Source: DATDCY01 sp964513745
GTDB taxonomy: Bacteria > JAUVQV01 > DATDCY01
Length of the DNA stretch: 64,000 bases
Reading direction: 5' to 3'
Assembly: GCA_964513745.1 (NCBI GenBank)
Contig: CAZEOK010000003.1
Location: 4,377 to 68,376, forward strand
Part shown: positions 1 to 12,192 of the stretch, in pieces
Layout: each line of letters opens with the position of its first letter
How positions within the stretch are numbered: position 1 is the first letter of the stretch
Position numbers and translations under genes: made by a program
Notes under the pieces: generated by a model
Databases searched by the model: none
Told to the model about the DNA's origin: nothing
What the model saw: only the letters and a program-made list of their open reading frames with translations

Positions 1-127
1 GCTGGTTCGCCCACGAAGGAGAAGCGCGGACGGCTTCGAGGACCGCGTGGAGCTTTCCCTCCTCGACCGGGCGTTCCTGATACCGGCGGATGCTGCGGCG
101 TGTCGACAATGCCTCGAAGAATTCCAT
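1..127 (-). CDS. Nitroreductase family protein, N-terminal part only
   Basis: The gene runs off the left edge, so only the first 42 residues are present. They begin MEFFEALSTRRSIRRYQ and continue to a SPSWANQ segment, the typical start of FMN-dependent nitroreductases: a short helix, the R-R-S-I-R phosphate-contacting motif, then the SPSxxNxQ FMN site. The ATG at 127 has a strong GGAGG ribosome site a few bases upstream. The family reduces nitro compounds, quinones or flavins with NAD(P)H in the cytoplasm. The substrate cannot be told from this fragment. It is transcribed leftward, 66 bases after the amidotransferase-like gene, so the two could be co-transcribed. Confidence 0.85.
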   Translation of the reverse strand, partial: MEFFEALSTRRSIRRYQERPVEEGKLHAVLEAVRASPSWANQ

Positions 128-193
128 CGCTGCCTCCTCGGCGTGGGTTCCCCGTCGTTTCTGCGGCCCGCCCGGGCCGCGTCACGCGGGCAG

Positions 194-880
194 TCAGGTG
201 GATCGGCCGACGCACGCGGCCATGCGCAGAAAATTGCCGAACAGGATGGGGGCGCGGCGGCGCCACCACGGGAGACGCACCGGCTGAACCCGGCGCAGCT
301 CGACGAAATCCGCGGTGCCGATCGACCACGTTTCGATCATCGCGGCGTCGATCTCGGGATGGAATTGCACGCCCCAGGACATCGCGAAGCGGAAGGCCTG
401 GTTGCGGCAGGCGTCGGTGGTCGCCAGCAGCTCCGCCCCCGGCGGCAGCGAGAAAGCCTCCTGGTGCCAGTGGAAAACACGCAACGGCGAAGCGAGGCCG
501 GAGAAGAGCGTGTCGCGCCGGCCGGCCGGCGTGAGCTGCACGCTGGACCAGCCCTGCTCGGCGACCGGGGCGGCCTGCACCGAGCCGCCGAGCGATCGCG
601 CGAGGATGCGGGCACCGAGGCTGATGCCGAGCACGGGAACGCCGGCGACGACCGCGCTTCTGAGAAATGAGGCCTCGTCACGCAGGAAGGGGAACTGTCG
701 CTCCTCCCCGGCGCTCATCGCCCCGCCGAGGGACACGATGGCCTTGAAGCGCCGGACATCGTTCGGGAAAGGGTCACCCAGGTGCAGCCGCAGCGTGCGG
801 TGGGCCAGGGAGCGCCTCACGAGCAGGGTGCGCAGAGCCCCGGCCGGGAACAGCGGATCGTGAGCGATCAGCAGAATCAT
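194..880 (-). CDS. Class I glutamine amidotransferase-like protein with Ser at the nucleophile position
   Basis: 228 residues with the layout of a type 1 glutamine amidotransferase (GATase1/GuaA-like). There is an SLGGAMSAGEE strand near residue 52, a nucleophile elbow at GISLGARILA near residue 87, and a C-terminal GVQFHPE motif carrying the His and Glu of the triad. The elbow is normally G-I-C-L-G. Here the codon on the coding strand is AGC, so the catalytic Cys is Ser. Either the protein no longer hydrolyses glutamine, or it acts as a serine hydrolase or binding protein. The ATG at 880 is preferred over an in-frame ATG at 976 because homology begins MILLIAHD and a TATGCT hexamer sits six bases before it. 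No synthetase partner is adjacent. Confidence 0.8.
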   Translation of the reverse strand: MILLIAHDPLFPAGALRTLLVRRSLAHRTLRLHLGDPFPNDVRRFKAIVSLGGAMSAGEERQFPFLRDEASFLRSAVVAGVPVLGISLGARILARSLGGSVQAAPVAEQGWSSVQLTPAGRRDTLFSGLASPLRVFHWHQEAFSLPPGAELLATTDACRNQAFRFAMSWGVQFHPEIDAAMIETWSIGTADFVELRRVQPVRLPWWRRRAPILFGNFLRMAACVGRST

Positions 881-886
881 GTTACA

Positions 887-892
887 AGCATA
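887..892 (-). promoter_or_regulatory. Putative -10 element placing the start of transcription at the ATG
   Basis: TATGCT on the minus strand is followed by six bases (TGTAAC) and then the ATG at 880. No Shine-Dalgarno sequence is present. A start site about seven bases after the -10 would fall on the ATG, which would give a leaderless mRNA. No good -35 is visible. Confidence 0.45.
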
Positions 893-1057
893 CAACAATA
901 CCTGATCAGGACTGTTCTCATTGAGAAGATGGGGTTGCTCAATTACGCCCGGCCGCAGAGAAGGGTCCAGATGCAAGGCGGACGACGATCCGGTGACTGA
1001 GGCGGGCTGGCGCCCGCCGCAGGGAGACGGGAGGAGTTCAACGCCGCAGATGGGCCG

Positions 1058-2623
<1,566 letters not shown>

Positions 2624-2999
2624 GTTCCTCCCTCAGCCGATCATGACGCCAATAGAAGGCAGCCGTTGAAGTATCCTACTGAATTGTATGGACAGGTGAA
2701 GGTTCCGTCAAATCCCCGCAGAGGCGCGGCTTCGTTGCCGCCGCGCACCCCCAGCAGCCGCGCCGCCCGGCCGGGTGCAAGCGAGACCTCGACCGCCGCG
2801 AGCCGCAGCGTTTCGCTCCAGCAGCGCCCAGAGTGAATCAGGTTCGGTCGTCATCAGCCTTTCGTGGTGCCTGGCGTTTCCCCGCCGATTATATCGGCTA
2901 TCGGTGTGACAGGCAGCTCTTTGTCGCAAGAGATGAGCCTTTTTCAAACACCTGGCGTCTCTGGCGGACGAGACCCGCCTGGCTTAAGATGGGGTGGCC
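2624..2999. other. Divergent intergenic region without a confident gene
   Basis: 376 bases between two divergently transcribed genes. A 48-codon minus-strand frame (2708-2854, beginning MTTEPDSLWALLE) has only a poor ribosome site. A second minus-strand frame over the same bases shows more GC-biased third positions, so this may be a frame-broken gene remnant. On the plus strand a TAAGAT hexamer at 2985-2990 lies close to the alanine dehydrogenase start. The minus strand also contains a GGCTGATGACG stretch that faintly recalls fluoride riboswitches, but the rest of that fold is not present. Confidence 0.4.
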
Positions 3000-4091
3000 A
3001 TGATCATCGGTGTCCCGAAGGAAGTGAAGATCGGCGAGAACCGTGTCGGCATCGTGCCGGCGGGCGCGCAGGCGCTTGTCGACGCGGGTAACCGAGTCAT
3101 CGTGCAGGCTGGCGCAGGGGAGGGGAGCGGCATCCCCGACGAGGCCTACCGCGCGGCAGGGGCCGGAATCGTCGCCGACGCCGTCGCCGCATGGGGCGAG
3201 GTCGACATGGTCGTGAAGGTCAAGGAGCCGGTCGCCGCCGAGTACGCCCTGCTGCGGCCCGGGCTCGTCCTGTTCACGTATTTGCACCTTGCGACGACGC
3301 GCGAATTGACCATGACGCTGGCTGAAAGGGGGGTCACGGCGATCGCCTACGAGACCGTCGAGGCATCGGACGGCTCGCTCCCGCTGCTGGCACCGATGAG
3401 CGAGGTCGCCGGCAGGCTGGCGACACAGATCGGCGCGACGCTGCTGCAGAAGGATCGCGGCGGGCCGGGTATTCTCCTCGGCGGCGTCCCGGGTGTTCGC
3501 CACGGCCGCGTGACGGTGATCGGCGGCGGTTCGGTGGGGGTGAACGCCGCGCGTGTCGCGGTGGGCATGGGTGCCGAGGTGAAGCTGATCGACGTCGACC
3601 TCAGACGTCTTGCCGTGATCGACGAGCACTTCCAGGGCACGGTCGAGTCGCTGATGTCCAACCGCGCCACCATCGAGGAGGCGGCGGTCGCCTCGGATCT
3701 GCTCGTCGGCGCAGTGCTCGTCGCGGGAGCGCGCGCCCCGATGCTCGTTTCAGAGGAGACGGTGCGACGGATGCGGCCCGGCTCCGTGATCGTCGACGTG
3801 GCGATCGATCAGGGCGGCTGCGTGGCGACGATCCGGCCGACGACGCATGCCGACCCGATCTATGTCCGCCACGGGGTGACCCACTACGGCGTAACGAACA
3901 TGCCCGCGCTCGTGCCGCGCACTTCCACCTATGCGCTGACGAATGCCACGCTTCCCTATGCGCTTTGTCTTGCCCGTGGTGTCGATGCCGCGCTTGCGGC
4001 CGATCCCGGGCTCGCGAAAGGGCTGAGCACGGTCGGGGGGAGCGTGGTGCACCCCGGGGTGGCCGCCACACACCGGCTGGCGGCCCGCTGA
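3000..4091 (+). CDS. ald: Alanine dehydrogenase
   Basis: 363 residues beginning MIIGVPKEVKIGENRVG, the classical start of NAD-dependent alanine dehydrogenase. It interconverts L-alanine with pyruvate, ammonia and NADH. Seen here are the catalytic-domain VVKVKEP segment (Lys near 75), the conserved His in FTYLHLA, and the Rossmann motif GRVTVIGGGSVGVNAA near residue 168. The C terminus ends with YGVTNMPALVPRTST, the usual closing segment. Length is close to the family norm of about 370. The start is either this ATG or a GTG two codons upstream at 2994. A TAAGAT hexamer sits just before both. It is a single gene facing the PEBP gene. Confidence 0.95.
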   Translation: MIIGVPKEVKIGENRVGIVPAGAQALVDAGNRVIVQAGAGEGSGIPDEAYRAAGAGIVADAVAAWGEVDMVVKVKEPVAAEYALLRPGLVLFTYLHLATTRELTMTLAERGVTAIAYETVEASDGSLPLLAPMSEVAGRLATQIGATLLQKDRGGPGILLGGVPGVRHGRVTVIGGGSVGVNAARVAVGMGAEVKLIDVDLRRLAVIDEHFQGTVESLMSNRATIEEAAVASDLLVGAVLVAGARAPMLVSEETVRRMRPGSVIVDVAIDQGGCVATIRPTTHADPIYVRHGVTHYGVTNMPALVPRTSTYALTNATLPYALCLARGVDAALAADPGLAKGLSTVGGSVVHPGVAATHRLAAR

Positions 4092-4107
4092 ACAGGGCCG
4101 CCCGCCC

Positions 4108-4584
4108 TCAGCGCGGGCGCTGGTACGTCCCCACCAACTGGGCTTCGGCGAGGACATGGCCCGCCATCGCCGCGAGGAGCTGCGCCTTCGTCGGCCTGCC
4201 CAAGTCTCGAAGCACCCTGTCGAGCGCGTAGAGCTTGTGGAAGTAGCGGTGCCGACCGATCGGTGGGCAGGGGCCGCCGTAGCCGGTGCGGCCCCAGTCG
4301 TTGAGCCCCTCGAGCGTGCCCGCGGGGAGATTCGCCGGGCTGAGCGCCTCGGCGAGGCCTTCGGCTGTGGGCGGGATGTTGTAGAGGACCCAGTGGACAT
4401 AAACCCGCTTCGGGGCCTTCGGGTCGGGTGCATCGGGGTCGTCGACGATCACGGCGAGGCTTTTCGTGCCAGCGGGGATGTCCGTCCACGTCAGGGGCGG
4501 CGAGTGGTTTTCGCTGTCGCAGGTGAACGCCTTCGGGATCGCGTCCTGATGGACAAACGAGGGGGATCGCAGTTCCATGGTCAT
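4108..4584 (-). CDS. YbhB/YbcL-type PEBP family protein
   Basis: 158 residues beginning MTMELRSPSFVHQDAIP. It carries the bacterial phosphatidylethanolamine-binding-protein-like signature DDPDAPDPKAPKRVYVHW near 57-74, then the GRTGYGGPCPPIGRHRYF segment that forms the ligand pocket. Related proteins in E. coli are small soluble proteins of unclear role, sometimes linked to kinase inhibition by analogy with RKIP. The ATG at 4584 is chosen because an AAGGAG ribosome site lies directly upstream. An upstream in-frame ATG at 4716 would add 44 residues unlike the family. It lies 16 bases from the end of ald in convergent orientation. Confidence 0.9.
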   Translation of the reverse strand: MTMELRSPSFVHQDAIPKAFTCDSENHSPPLTWTDIPAGTKSLAVIVDDPDAPDPKAPKRVYVHWVLYNIPPTAEGLAEALSPANLPAGTLEGLNDWGRTGYGGPCPPIGRHRYFHKLYALDRVLRDLGRPTKAQLLAAMAGHVLAEAQLVGTYQRPR

Positions 4585-4781
4585 GTCTCCTTTTTGCGGC
4601 GCGAGGACTCGATGGCTGCGGCGAAGGTTCCGGGTCGGCCAGCGGTGCGCCGCTGCCACTCGCGCTGCCTCCCAGAGCTTTCTCCCCCGCAAGGCCCGGC
4701 ATGTCTTGGAATTCATAGCGCGAACCGTCGCCGGGTGTCAACGCCTGCGCATGGCTGCGGGGCGTTCGCGAAGCGCCATGG

Positions 4782-4787
4782 TAGGAT
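4782..4787 (+). promoter_or_regulatory. Putative -10 element close to the start codon
   Basis: TAGGAT lies seven bases before the ATG at 4795 and there is no ribosome-binding sequence between them. It matches the TANNNT-spacer-ATG pattern seen at several other genes here. Confidence 0.35.
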
Positions 4788-4794
4788 TGCGGCA

Positions 4795-5625
4795 ATGAAC
4801 ACCATGCGGACGGCGGCGGCAGCGATGGCTCTTGCCGCCAGCCTGCTGCTTGCGGCGCCCGTTCCGGGTGCCGCGGGCAACCCGTGGACGGCTCTTGCCG
4901 CCGGCCTCGACCTGGGCCGGTTCACCCTGGACGGCCCAGGGTTCCCTGGTGCACAGGTGCACGTCCTGCGCATCGACCCGCGGCGCTGGGAACTGACGAT
5001 CCACGGGCTCCCGAGCGGGGAGTCCGTGGGCTACACCGCGCGCGAGTGGTCTCGCCGCGAGGGGCTGGTCGCCGCAATCAACGCCGGGATGTACCAGGCG
5101 GACTACCGGACCCACACGGGGTACATGATCGTCGATGGCCGCGTCCTGAGCCGCGGGAGAAACGGCTATCTCTCCGCGGCAGCGTTCGGGCCCGTCGACC
5201 CGAAGGACCCGCCGTTTCGGGTCTTTGATCTCGACGACGACCCTCTGGCGTCGGTGCTGCCGCGCTATCGCCGCGTCGTCCAGAACCTGCGGCTGGTCAA
5301 GCGCCCCGGGGAGAATCGCTGGTCGCCGCTTGAGCGCCGCTGGAGCGAGGCGGCGCTCGGCGAGGACCGCGAGGGCCGGGCCCTGTTCATCCTCTGCGCG
5401 GCGCCGCTGCCGCTCGATCAGCTCATCGACGCGGTTCTGGCCTTGCCCCTCGGTCTTGTCGCGGCCCAGCATCTCGAGGGCGGCTCGCAGGCGCAGCTTT
5501 TCGTCTCGGCAGCGGGGCAGAGCATCGAGCTTGTCGGTGGACATGAGGGGACTTTCCCGGACCCGGGTCGCCCGGCCTGGCCGATACCCAACGTGATCGG
5601 CGTCCGCCCCCGCCCTTCTCCGTGA
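4795..5625 (+). CDS. Exported phosphodiester glycosidase family protein (NAGPA-like)
   Basis: 276 residues. A Sec signal peptide fills the first 28 (MNTMRTAAAAMALAAS, hydrophobic core, then GAAG). The rest reads as the phosphodiester glycosidase domain known from the mammalian mannose-6-phosphate uncovering enzyme and bacterial relatives. Visible marks are AAINAGMYQADYRTHTGY near 98, MIVDGRVLSRG, and the LFILCAAPLPL strand. Bacterial members act in the periplasm or cell wall, with mostly unknown substrates, by cutting sugar phosphodiesters. The ATG at 4795 starts the signal peptide. A longer upstream extension would place it internally. It is followed by the efflux operon but separated from it by an operator region. 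Confidence 0.82.
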   Translation: MNTMRTAAAAMALAASLLLAAPVPGAAGNPWTALAAGLDLGRFTLDGPGFPGAQVHVLRIDPRRWELTIHGLPSGESVGYTAREWSRREGLVAAINAGMYQADYRTHTGYMIVDGRVLSRGRNGYLSAAAFGPVDPKDPPFRVFDLDDDPLASVLPRYRRVVQNLRLVKRPGENRWSPLERRWSEAALGEDREGRALFILCAAPLPLDQLIDAVLALPLGLVAAQHLEGGSQAQLFVSAAGQSIELVGGHEGTFPDPGRPAWPIPNVIGVRPRPSP

Positions 5626-5725
5626 CCGCTGCTGAAAAACCGGCCCACGGCCCATAGCGGCAAACGGCGGTGCGCGGGGCCTCGGCGCCTCGTCCCGGGG
5701 TGAAACGGCAGGAAGCCGCCCGCAT

Positions 5726-5755
5726 CATATAAACAAATGCTTATGCGTTTATATG
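5726..5755. promoter_or_regulatory. Perfect inverted repeat, likely ArsR operator
   Basis: Arms CATATAAAC (5726-5734) and GTTTATATG (5747-5755) are exact reverse complements around a 12-base spacer. The AT-rich block stands out from GC-rich surroundings and has the form of ArsR/SmtB-family operators. It ends 23 bases before the ArsR start, so autoregulation of the whole efflux operon is likely. Confidence 0.7.
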
Positions 5756-5778
5756 ACAACGGGGAGGGCGATGCCGTA

Positions 5779-6174
5779 ATGGTTACCTTGGTGAAGTGCC
5801 TGCGCGCGCTTGGGGACGAGACCCGTCTGCGCATCTTGATGCTCCTGCGTGAACGGGAGCTCTGCGTCCTCGAGATCCTCGGTTCGCTCGGCATATCGCA
5901 GCCGCTCGCATCGAGCCACCTGGGCGTCCTGCGCGCGGCCGGGCTCGTGACCTCGCGTCGGGAAGGCCGCCGGATGCGCTACAGCCTTTCAAAGGAGGCG
6001 CGCCGCGGCGGCAAGCACCGGTTGCTGCAGCACGCGGCGGCCGCGATTGCGGGCGAGCCGATCATCGCCGCGGATCGCGCCCGCCTTGACGAGTGTGTCG
6101 CGTTCCGCGGGGACAACGGCACCTGCGACAAGAGAACTCTCGCAAACTTCCGCTCGAAGAGGAGGGCACCGTGA
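5779..6174 (+). CDS. ArsR/SmtB family transcriptional regulator of the efflux operon
   Basis: 131 residues. The winged helix reads KCLRALGDETRLRILMLL, then the recognition helix region SQPLASSHLGVLRAAGLV, then the wing SRREGRRMRYSLS. An ELCVLEI motif in the alpha-3 position holds one Cys, where arsenic sensors have two. Further Cys residues lie near the C terminus (DECVAFRG and GTCDK), so an altered metal or metalloid site is possible. The start at 5779 follows a GGGGAGGG ribosome site. An ATG at 5737 lies inside the operator and is unlikely. The stop codon overlaps the GTG of the next gene, which implies translational coupling. The inducer is not known. Confidence 0.88.
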   Translation: MVTLVKCLRALGDETRLRILMLLRERELCVLEILGSLGISQPLASSHLGVLRAAGLVTSRREGRRMRYSLSKEARRGGKHRLLQHAAAAIAGEPIIAADRARLDECVAFRGDNGTCDKRTLANFRSKRRAP

Positions 6175-7583
6175 TCACGAAGGCACGCCTAACCGCCGTT
6201 TCCCCGTCGGTCCTGCTGGCTGCGGCGCTGGTGTCCGCGGCGCCGTCCTTCGCCCTGGAACGGTTGACGCTTGCCGAGGCCACGACCGAAGCCATGGTCA
6301 AGAGCGATCTGTTACGCGCGGAGGACGCGCGCGTCGATGCCGCGGCGGGCGCCGTCGCCGCTGCGCGCGGGAACTTGCTGCCAGCGGTCACGTTCGAGGA
6401 ACGGTTTCTCGCGACGGACAACCCCGCCTACGATTTCTCGATGAAAATCAACCAGGGCAACTTCACCCCATCCGATCTGCAGGGTGCGCCGGGAACCTTC
6501 AACTCCCCGGATGCGATCGTGGACTTTCAAACGAGTCTGACGCTCACGCAGCCAGTCTACTCGCGCCGCGCCGCCCTTGGCGTGGCGATGGCGCGGGCGG
6601 AGGCCGGTGCGGTCGGCCTTGACCGGGACCGGCGCCGCGAGGAGGTCGCGCATCGGGTGCTGCAGGCCTGGCTCGGATCGCACGCGGCCGAGGCGTACCT
6701 CGAGACCGCGATTCGGGCCGAAAAAGACGCGGCCGAGCACCTGAGACTGGCCGGCGTTGCCGAGAGCGTCGGCACCGGGCTTGCCTCGGACCGGCTGCGC
6801 GCCGAAGTTGCGCTCGCGGAGTCGCGCCGGATGCGGCTGAGTGTCGAGAATGACCTCGAAATCGCCCGCCGCGGGCTTGGGCTGGCGGTTGGTCGCGAGG
6901 AAGCGCTGGCCCCGGCGGAAGGTGAATCCACCCAGGTCGAGCCCAGTCTCGAGTCCTTGCTCGCCGGAGTCGATCGCCGTGCCGACCTGCGTGCGTTGGC
7001 GGCCAGGGTGGCGAACGCGCGCCGCGCCGCACGGTTGGCTGGGGCGGCCCGGCTCCCCGAAGTGGGTTTCACCGGATCGCTGCAGGCCAACGATCCGGAC
7101 GCGCCCCTGGGTACTTCGGGGACCAGCTACTCGCTCGGCATCGGGGTGACCTGGCGTCTCTTCGACGGTAAACGCAGCACGGCTGCCGAGGCGCAGGCCG
7201 ACGCGGGCGCCCGCCAGGCTGAAAGCTATCTTGCCGCGCTGACGAAGGAGGCCCGGTACGGCGTGCGTGAGGCGTGGTTGCGCTGGCAGGAGGCGCAGGC
7301 GGGGATAGCGATCGCCGACCGCGCGCTGGCCGCGGCGGCGGAGGGCGTGCGCCTGGTGCGCGTGCGCTACGAGAACGGACTGGCGCCGATGGTGACGCTG
7401 CTCGATGCACAGAGCGCGCTCAACCGGGCGCGCGCCGACGCCGCCAGGGCACATGCCGGCGTGGCTTCGGCTCTCGGCGAGTTGCGGTTCCGCGCCGGGG
7501 TGCTCACGGCAGGCGAAGCCAGCGTGTTTCGGGCGTCCGCCGTGCAGGGCGATCCTGTTGCGTTCGAACCGCGGGTGAAGTGA
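6171..7583 (+). CDS. TolC family outer-membrane efflux channel
   Basis: 470 residues. A signal peptide (about 1-29, ending SAAPSFA) is followed by the two-fold repeated helical hairpin of outer-membrane factors: LTLAEATTEAM at the start of the first half, and long Ala/Glu/Arg-rich helices. The second half has the typical VRYENGLAPMVTLLDAQSAL segment near residue 400. It forms the trimeric channel that carries substrates from the RND pump across the outer membrane. The GTG at 6171 has GAGGAGGG upstream and overlaps the ArsR stop by four bases. It is the second gene of the four-gene efflux operon. Confidence 0.9.
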   Translation: MITKARLTAVSPSVLLAAALVSAAPSFALERLTLAEATTEAMVKSDLLRAEDARVDAAAGAVAAARGNLLPAVTFEERFLATDNPAYDFSMKINQGNFTPSDLQGAPGTFNSPDAIVDFQTSLTLTQPVYSRRAALGVAMARAEAGAVGLDRDRRREEVAHRVLQAWLGSHAAEAYLETAIRAEKDAAEHLRLAGVAESVGTGLASDRLRAEVALAESRRMRLSVENDLEIARRGLGLAVGREEALAPAEGESTQVEPSLESLLAGVDRRADLRALAARVANARRAARLAGAARLPEVGFTGSLQANDPDAPLGTSGTSYSLGIGVTWRLFDGKRSTAAEAQADAGARQAESYLAALTKEARYGVREAWLRWQEAQAGIAIADRALAAAAEGVRLVRVRYENGLAPMVTLLDAQSALNRARADAARAHAGVASALGELRFRAGVLTAGEASVFRASAVQGDPVAFEPRVK

Positions 7584-7627
7584 TGAAACATCAGATGCGC
7601 GTCTCTGGCGCAGGGAGAGGGAGAACG

Positions 7628-8764
7628 ATGAATAAAAAGTTCGCGGGGGGCGGTCTTGCGGGCGCGGCGGTTCTCGCGCTCATCATCGGCTGCGGTGACC
7701 GGAAGGCGGACCACGCCACGAAGACGCCGCAAGCCGAGCCGGCCGTGGTGACGGGCCTGCAGATTGCCGCGGTGGCGACCGAGTCCGCTCCGCTCGAGCG
7801 CGAGCTGGCCGGCAGCGTGCAGGCGGCGGTGGTGAGCCAGGTTTCCGCGAAGATCATGGCCCAGGCGATCGCCGTGCCGGTGGCGGCGGGAGACCAGGTG
7901 AGAAAGGGGCAGCTGCTCGCGCGGCTCGACGACCGCGAGTTTCAGGCCAAGGTGCGCCAGGCCGAGAGCGGGCAGCGGCAGGCGGAGGCCGGTCTGAAGC
8001 AGGCACAGGCGCAGCGGGATCTTGCCGCAGCGACGCACACCCGGTTCAAGGCGCTTCTCGATGGCAAGGCGGTGTCGCGTCAGGAGTACGAGCAGGTAGC
8101 GGCGCAGGAGGCCGTGGCACAGGCCGCGGTTGCGCAGGCCGAAAGCGCGGTTGCGCAGGCCGTCAGCGCCGTCGATGAGGCGCGCACCTGGCTGGCTTTC
8201 GCCGAGGTCAACGCGCCGTCTGCCGGGCGGGTGATCGCCAGGCAGATCGACGCCGGCTCGATGGCCACCCCGGGAGCACCGCTGTTCGTTATCGAGCAGG
8301 AAGGGCGTTTGCGCCTCGAGCTGCCGGTGGACAGCTCGCTCTCCGGCACCGTCGTTCTGGGGACGCCGCTGGCGGTGGGCGTCGAGGCGGCGAGATTCGC
8401 CGGGACGGTGCCGGTGACCGATGTCGTCGCCGCGGGCGATCCGGTGTCGCGGACCTTCCTCGTGAAAGCCGACCTGCCGGCGAGCCCGGGCCTGCGCTCG
8501 GGGCAATACGCGCGGGTGCGCCTCGCGCTCGGCACACGTGACGCGGTGACGGTTCCCGAAACGGCCTTCGTGCGTCGCGGCCAGCTCGACGGCGTCTTCG
8601 TGCTCGAAGCCGGCGATCGTCTGGCCTACAGGATCGTGCAGCCGGGCCGCGAGACGGCGCCGGGCCGCCGCGAGATCCTCTCGGGTCTATCGCCCGGCGA
8701 GCGCATCGTTGTCGGCGGTGTCGGGCTTGCCCGCGACGGGGCCCGCGTGGCGAGCGGGCAGTAG
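7628..8764 (+). CDS. RND efflux periplasmic adaptor (MFP/HlyD-like) lipoprotein
   Basis: 378 residues. The N terminus is a lipoprotein signal with lipobox LIIGC near residue 21. Next come a beta-barrel/lipoyl half (VSQVSAKIMAQAIAVPVAAG), an alpha-helical hairpin from about 100 to 180 rich in Gln and Ala, and the second lipoyl half (AEVNAPSAGRVIARQIDAG). It bridges the TolC-type channel and the RND pump in the periplasm. The start at 7628 has an AGGGAGAGGGAG purine tract upstream. An ATG at 7583 overlapping the tolC-like stop is an alternative that would push the lipobox inward by 15 residues. Confidence 0.9.
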   Translation: MNKKFAGGGLAGAAVLALIIGCGDRKADHATKTPQAEPAVVTGLQIAAVATESAPLERELAGSVQAAVVSQVSAKIMAQAIAVPVAAGDQVRKGQLLARLDDREFQAKVRQAESGQRQAEAGLKQAQAQRDLAAATHTRFKALLDGKAVSRQEYEQVAAQEAVAQAAVAQAESAVAQAVSAVDEARTWLAFAEVNAPSAGRVIARQIDAGSMATPGAPLFVIEQEGRLRLELPVDSSLSGTVVLGTPLAVGVEAARFAGTVPVTDVVAAGDPVSRTFLVKADLPASPGLRSGQYARVRLALGTRDAVTVPETAFVRRGQLDGVFVLEAGDRLAYRIVQPGRETAPGRREILSGLSPGERIVVGGVGLARDGARVASGQ

Positions 8765-8776
8765 GGGGATGCGGCC

Positions 8777-12025
<3,249 letters not shown>

Positions 12026-12047
12026 CGTTTCGGGCAGCCGCGGAGCC

Positions 12048-12065
12048 GGCGGGCGCATGCCCGCC
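12048..12065 (+). terminator. Short perfect hairpin after the efflux operon
   Basis: GGCGGGC and GCCCGCC pair around a GCAT loop, 23 bases after the RND stop codon. There is no T-tract, so it may be a 3-prime stability element or a Rho-associated stem and not a classical terminator. The surrounding GAGCCGG and CCGGCTC could form an alternative longer stem. Confidence 0.35.
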
Positions 12066-12192
12066 GCGCCGCGGAACCGGCTCCTCACCCGTGGCGGGCT
12101 TTGGGGTTGCGCAATAGCCGGACATTGCACACACTAAGCGCCGTGAAATTGTTCCCAGGCCACGTGCCGCCGGCGGATAACGGCACGTCTCC

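Noticed and set aside
2708..2854. 48-codon minus-strand frame starting MTTEPDSLWALLE
   Set aside because: Weak ribosome site, no family, and a different frame over the same bases has better codon bias. Kept only as a possible gene remnant.
2780..2900. Possible fluoride-type riboswitch on the minus strand
   Set aside because: A GGCTGATGACG stretch is present but the 5-prime GGNGATGG part and the pseudoknot partner could not be found, and no fluoride gene follows.
4092..4107. Bidirectional terminator between ald and the PEBP gene
   Set aside because: A GC stem (GCCCGC/GCGGGC) is visible, but it lies partly inside the PEBP coding sequence and has no T-tract, so I did not list it.
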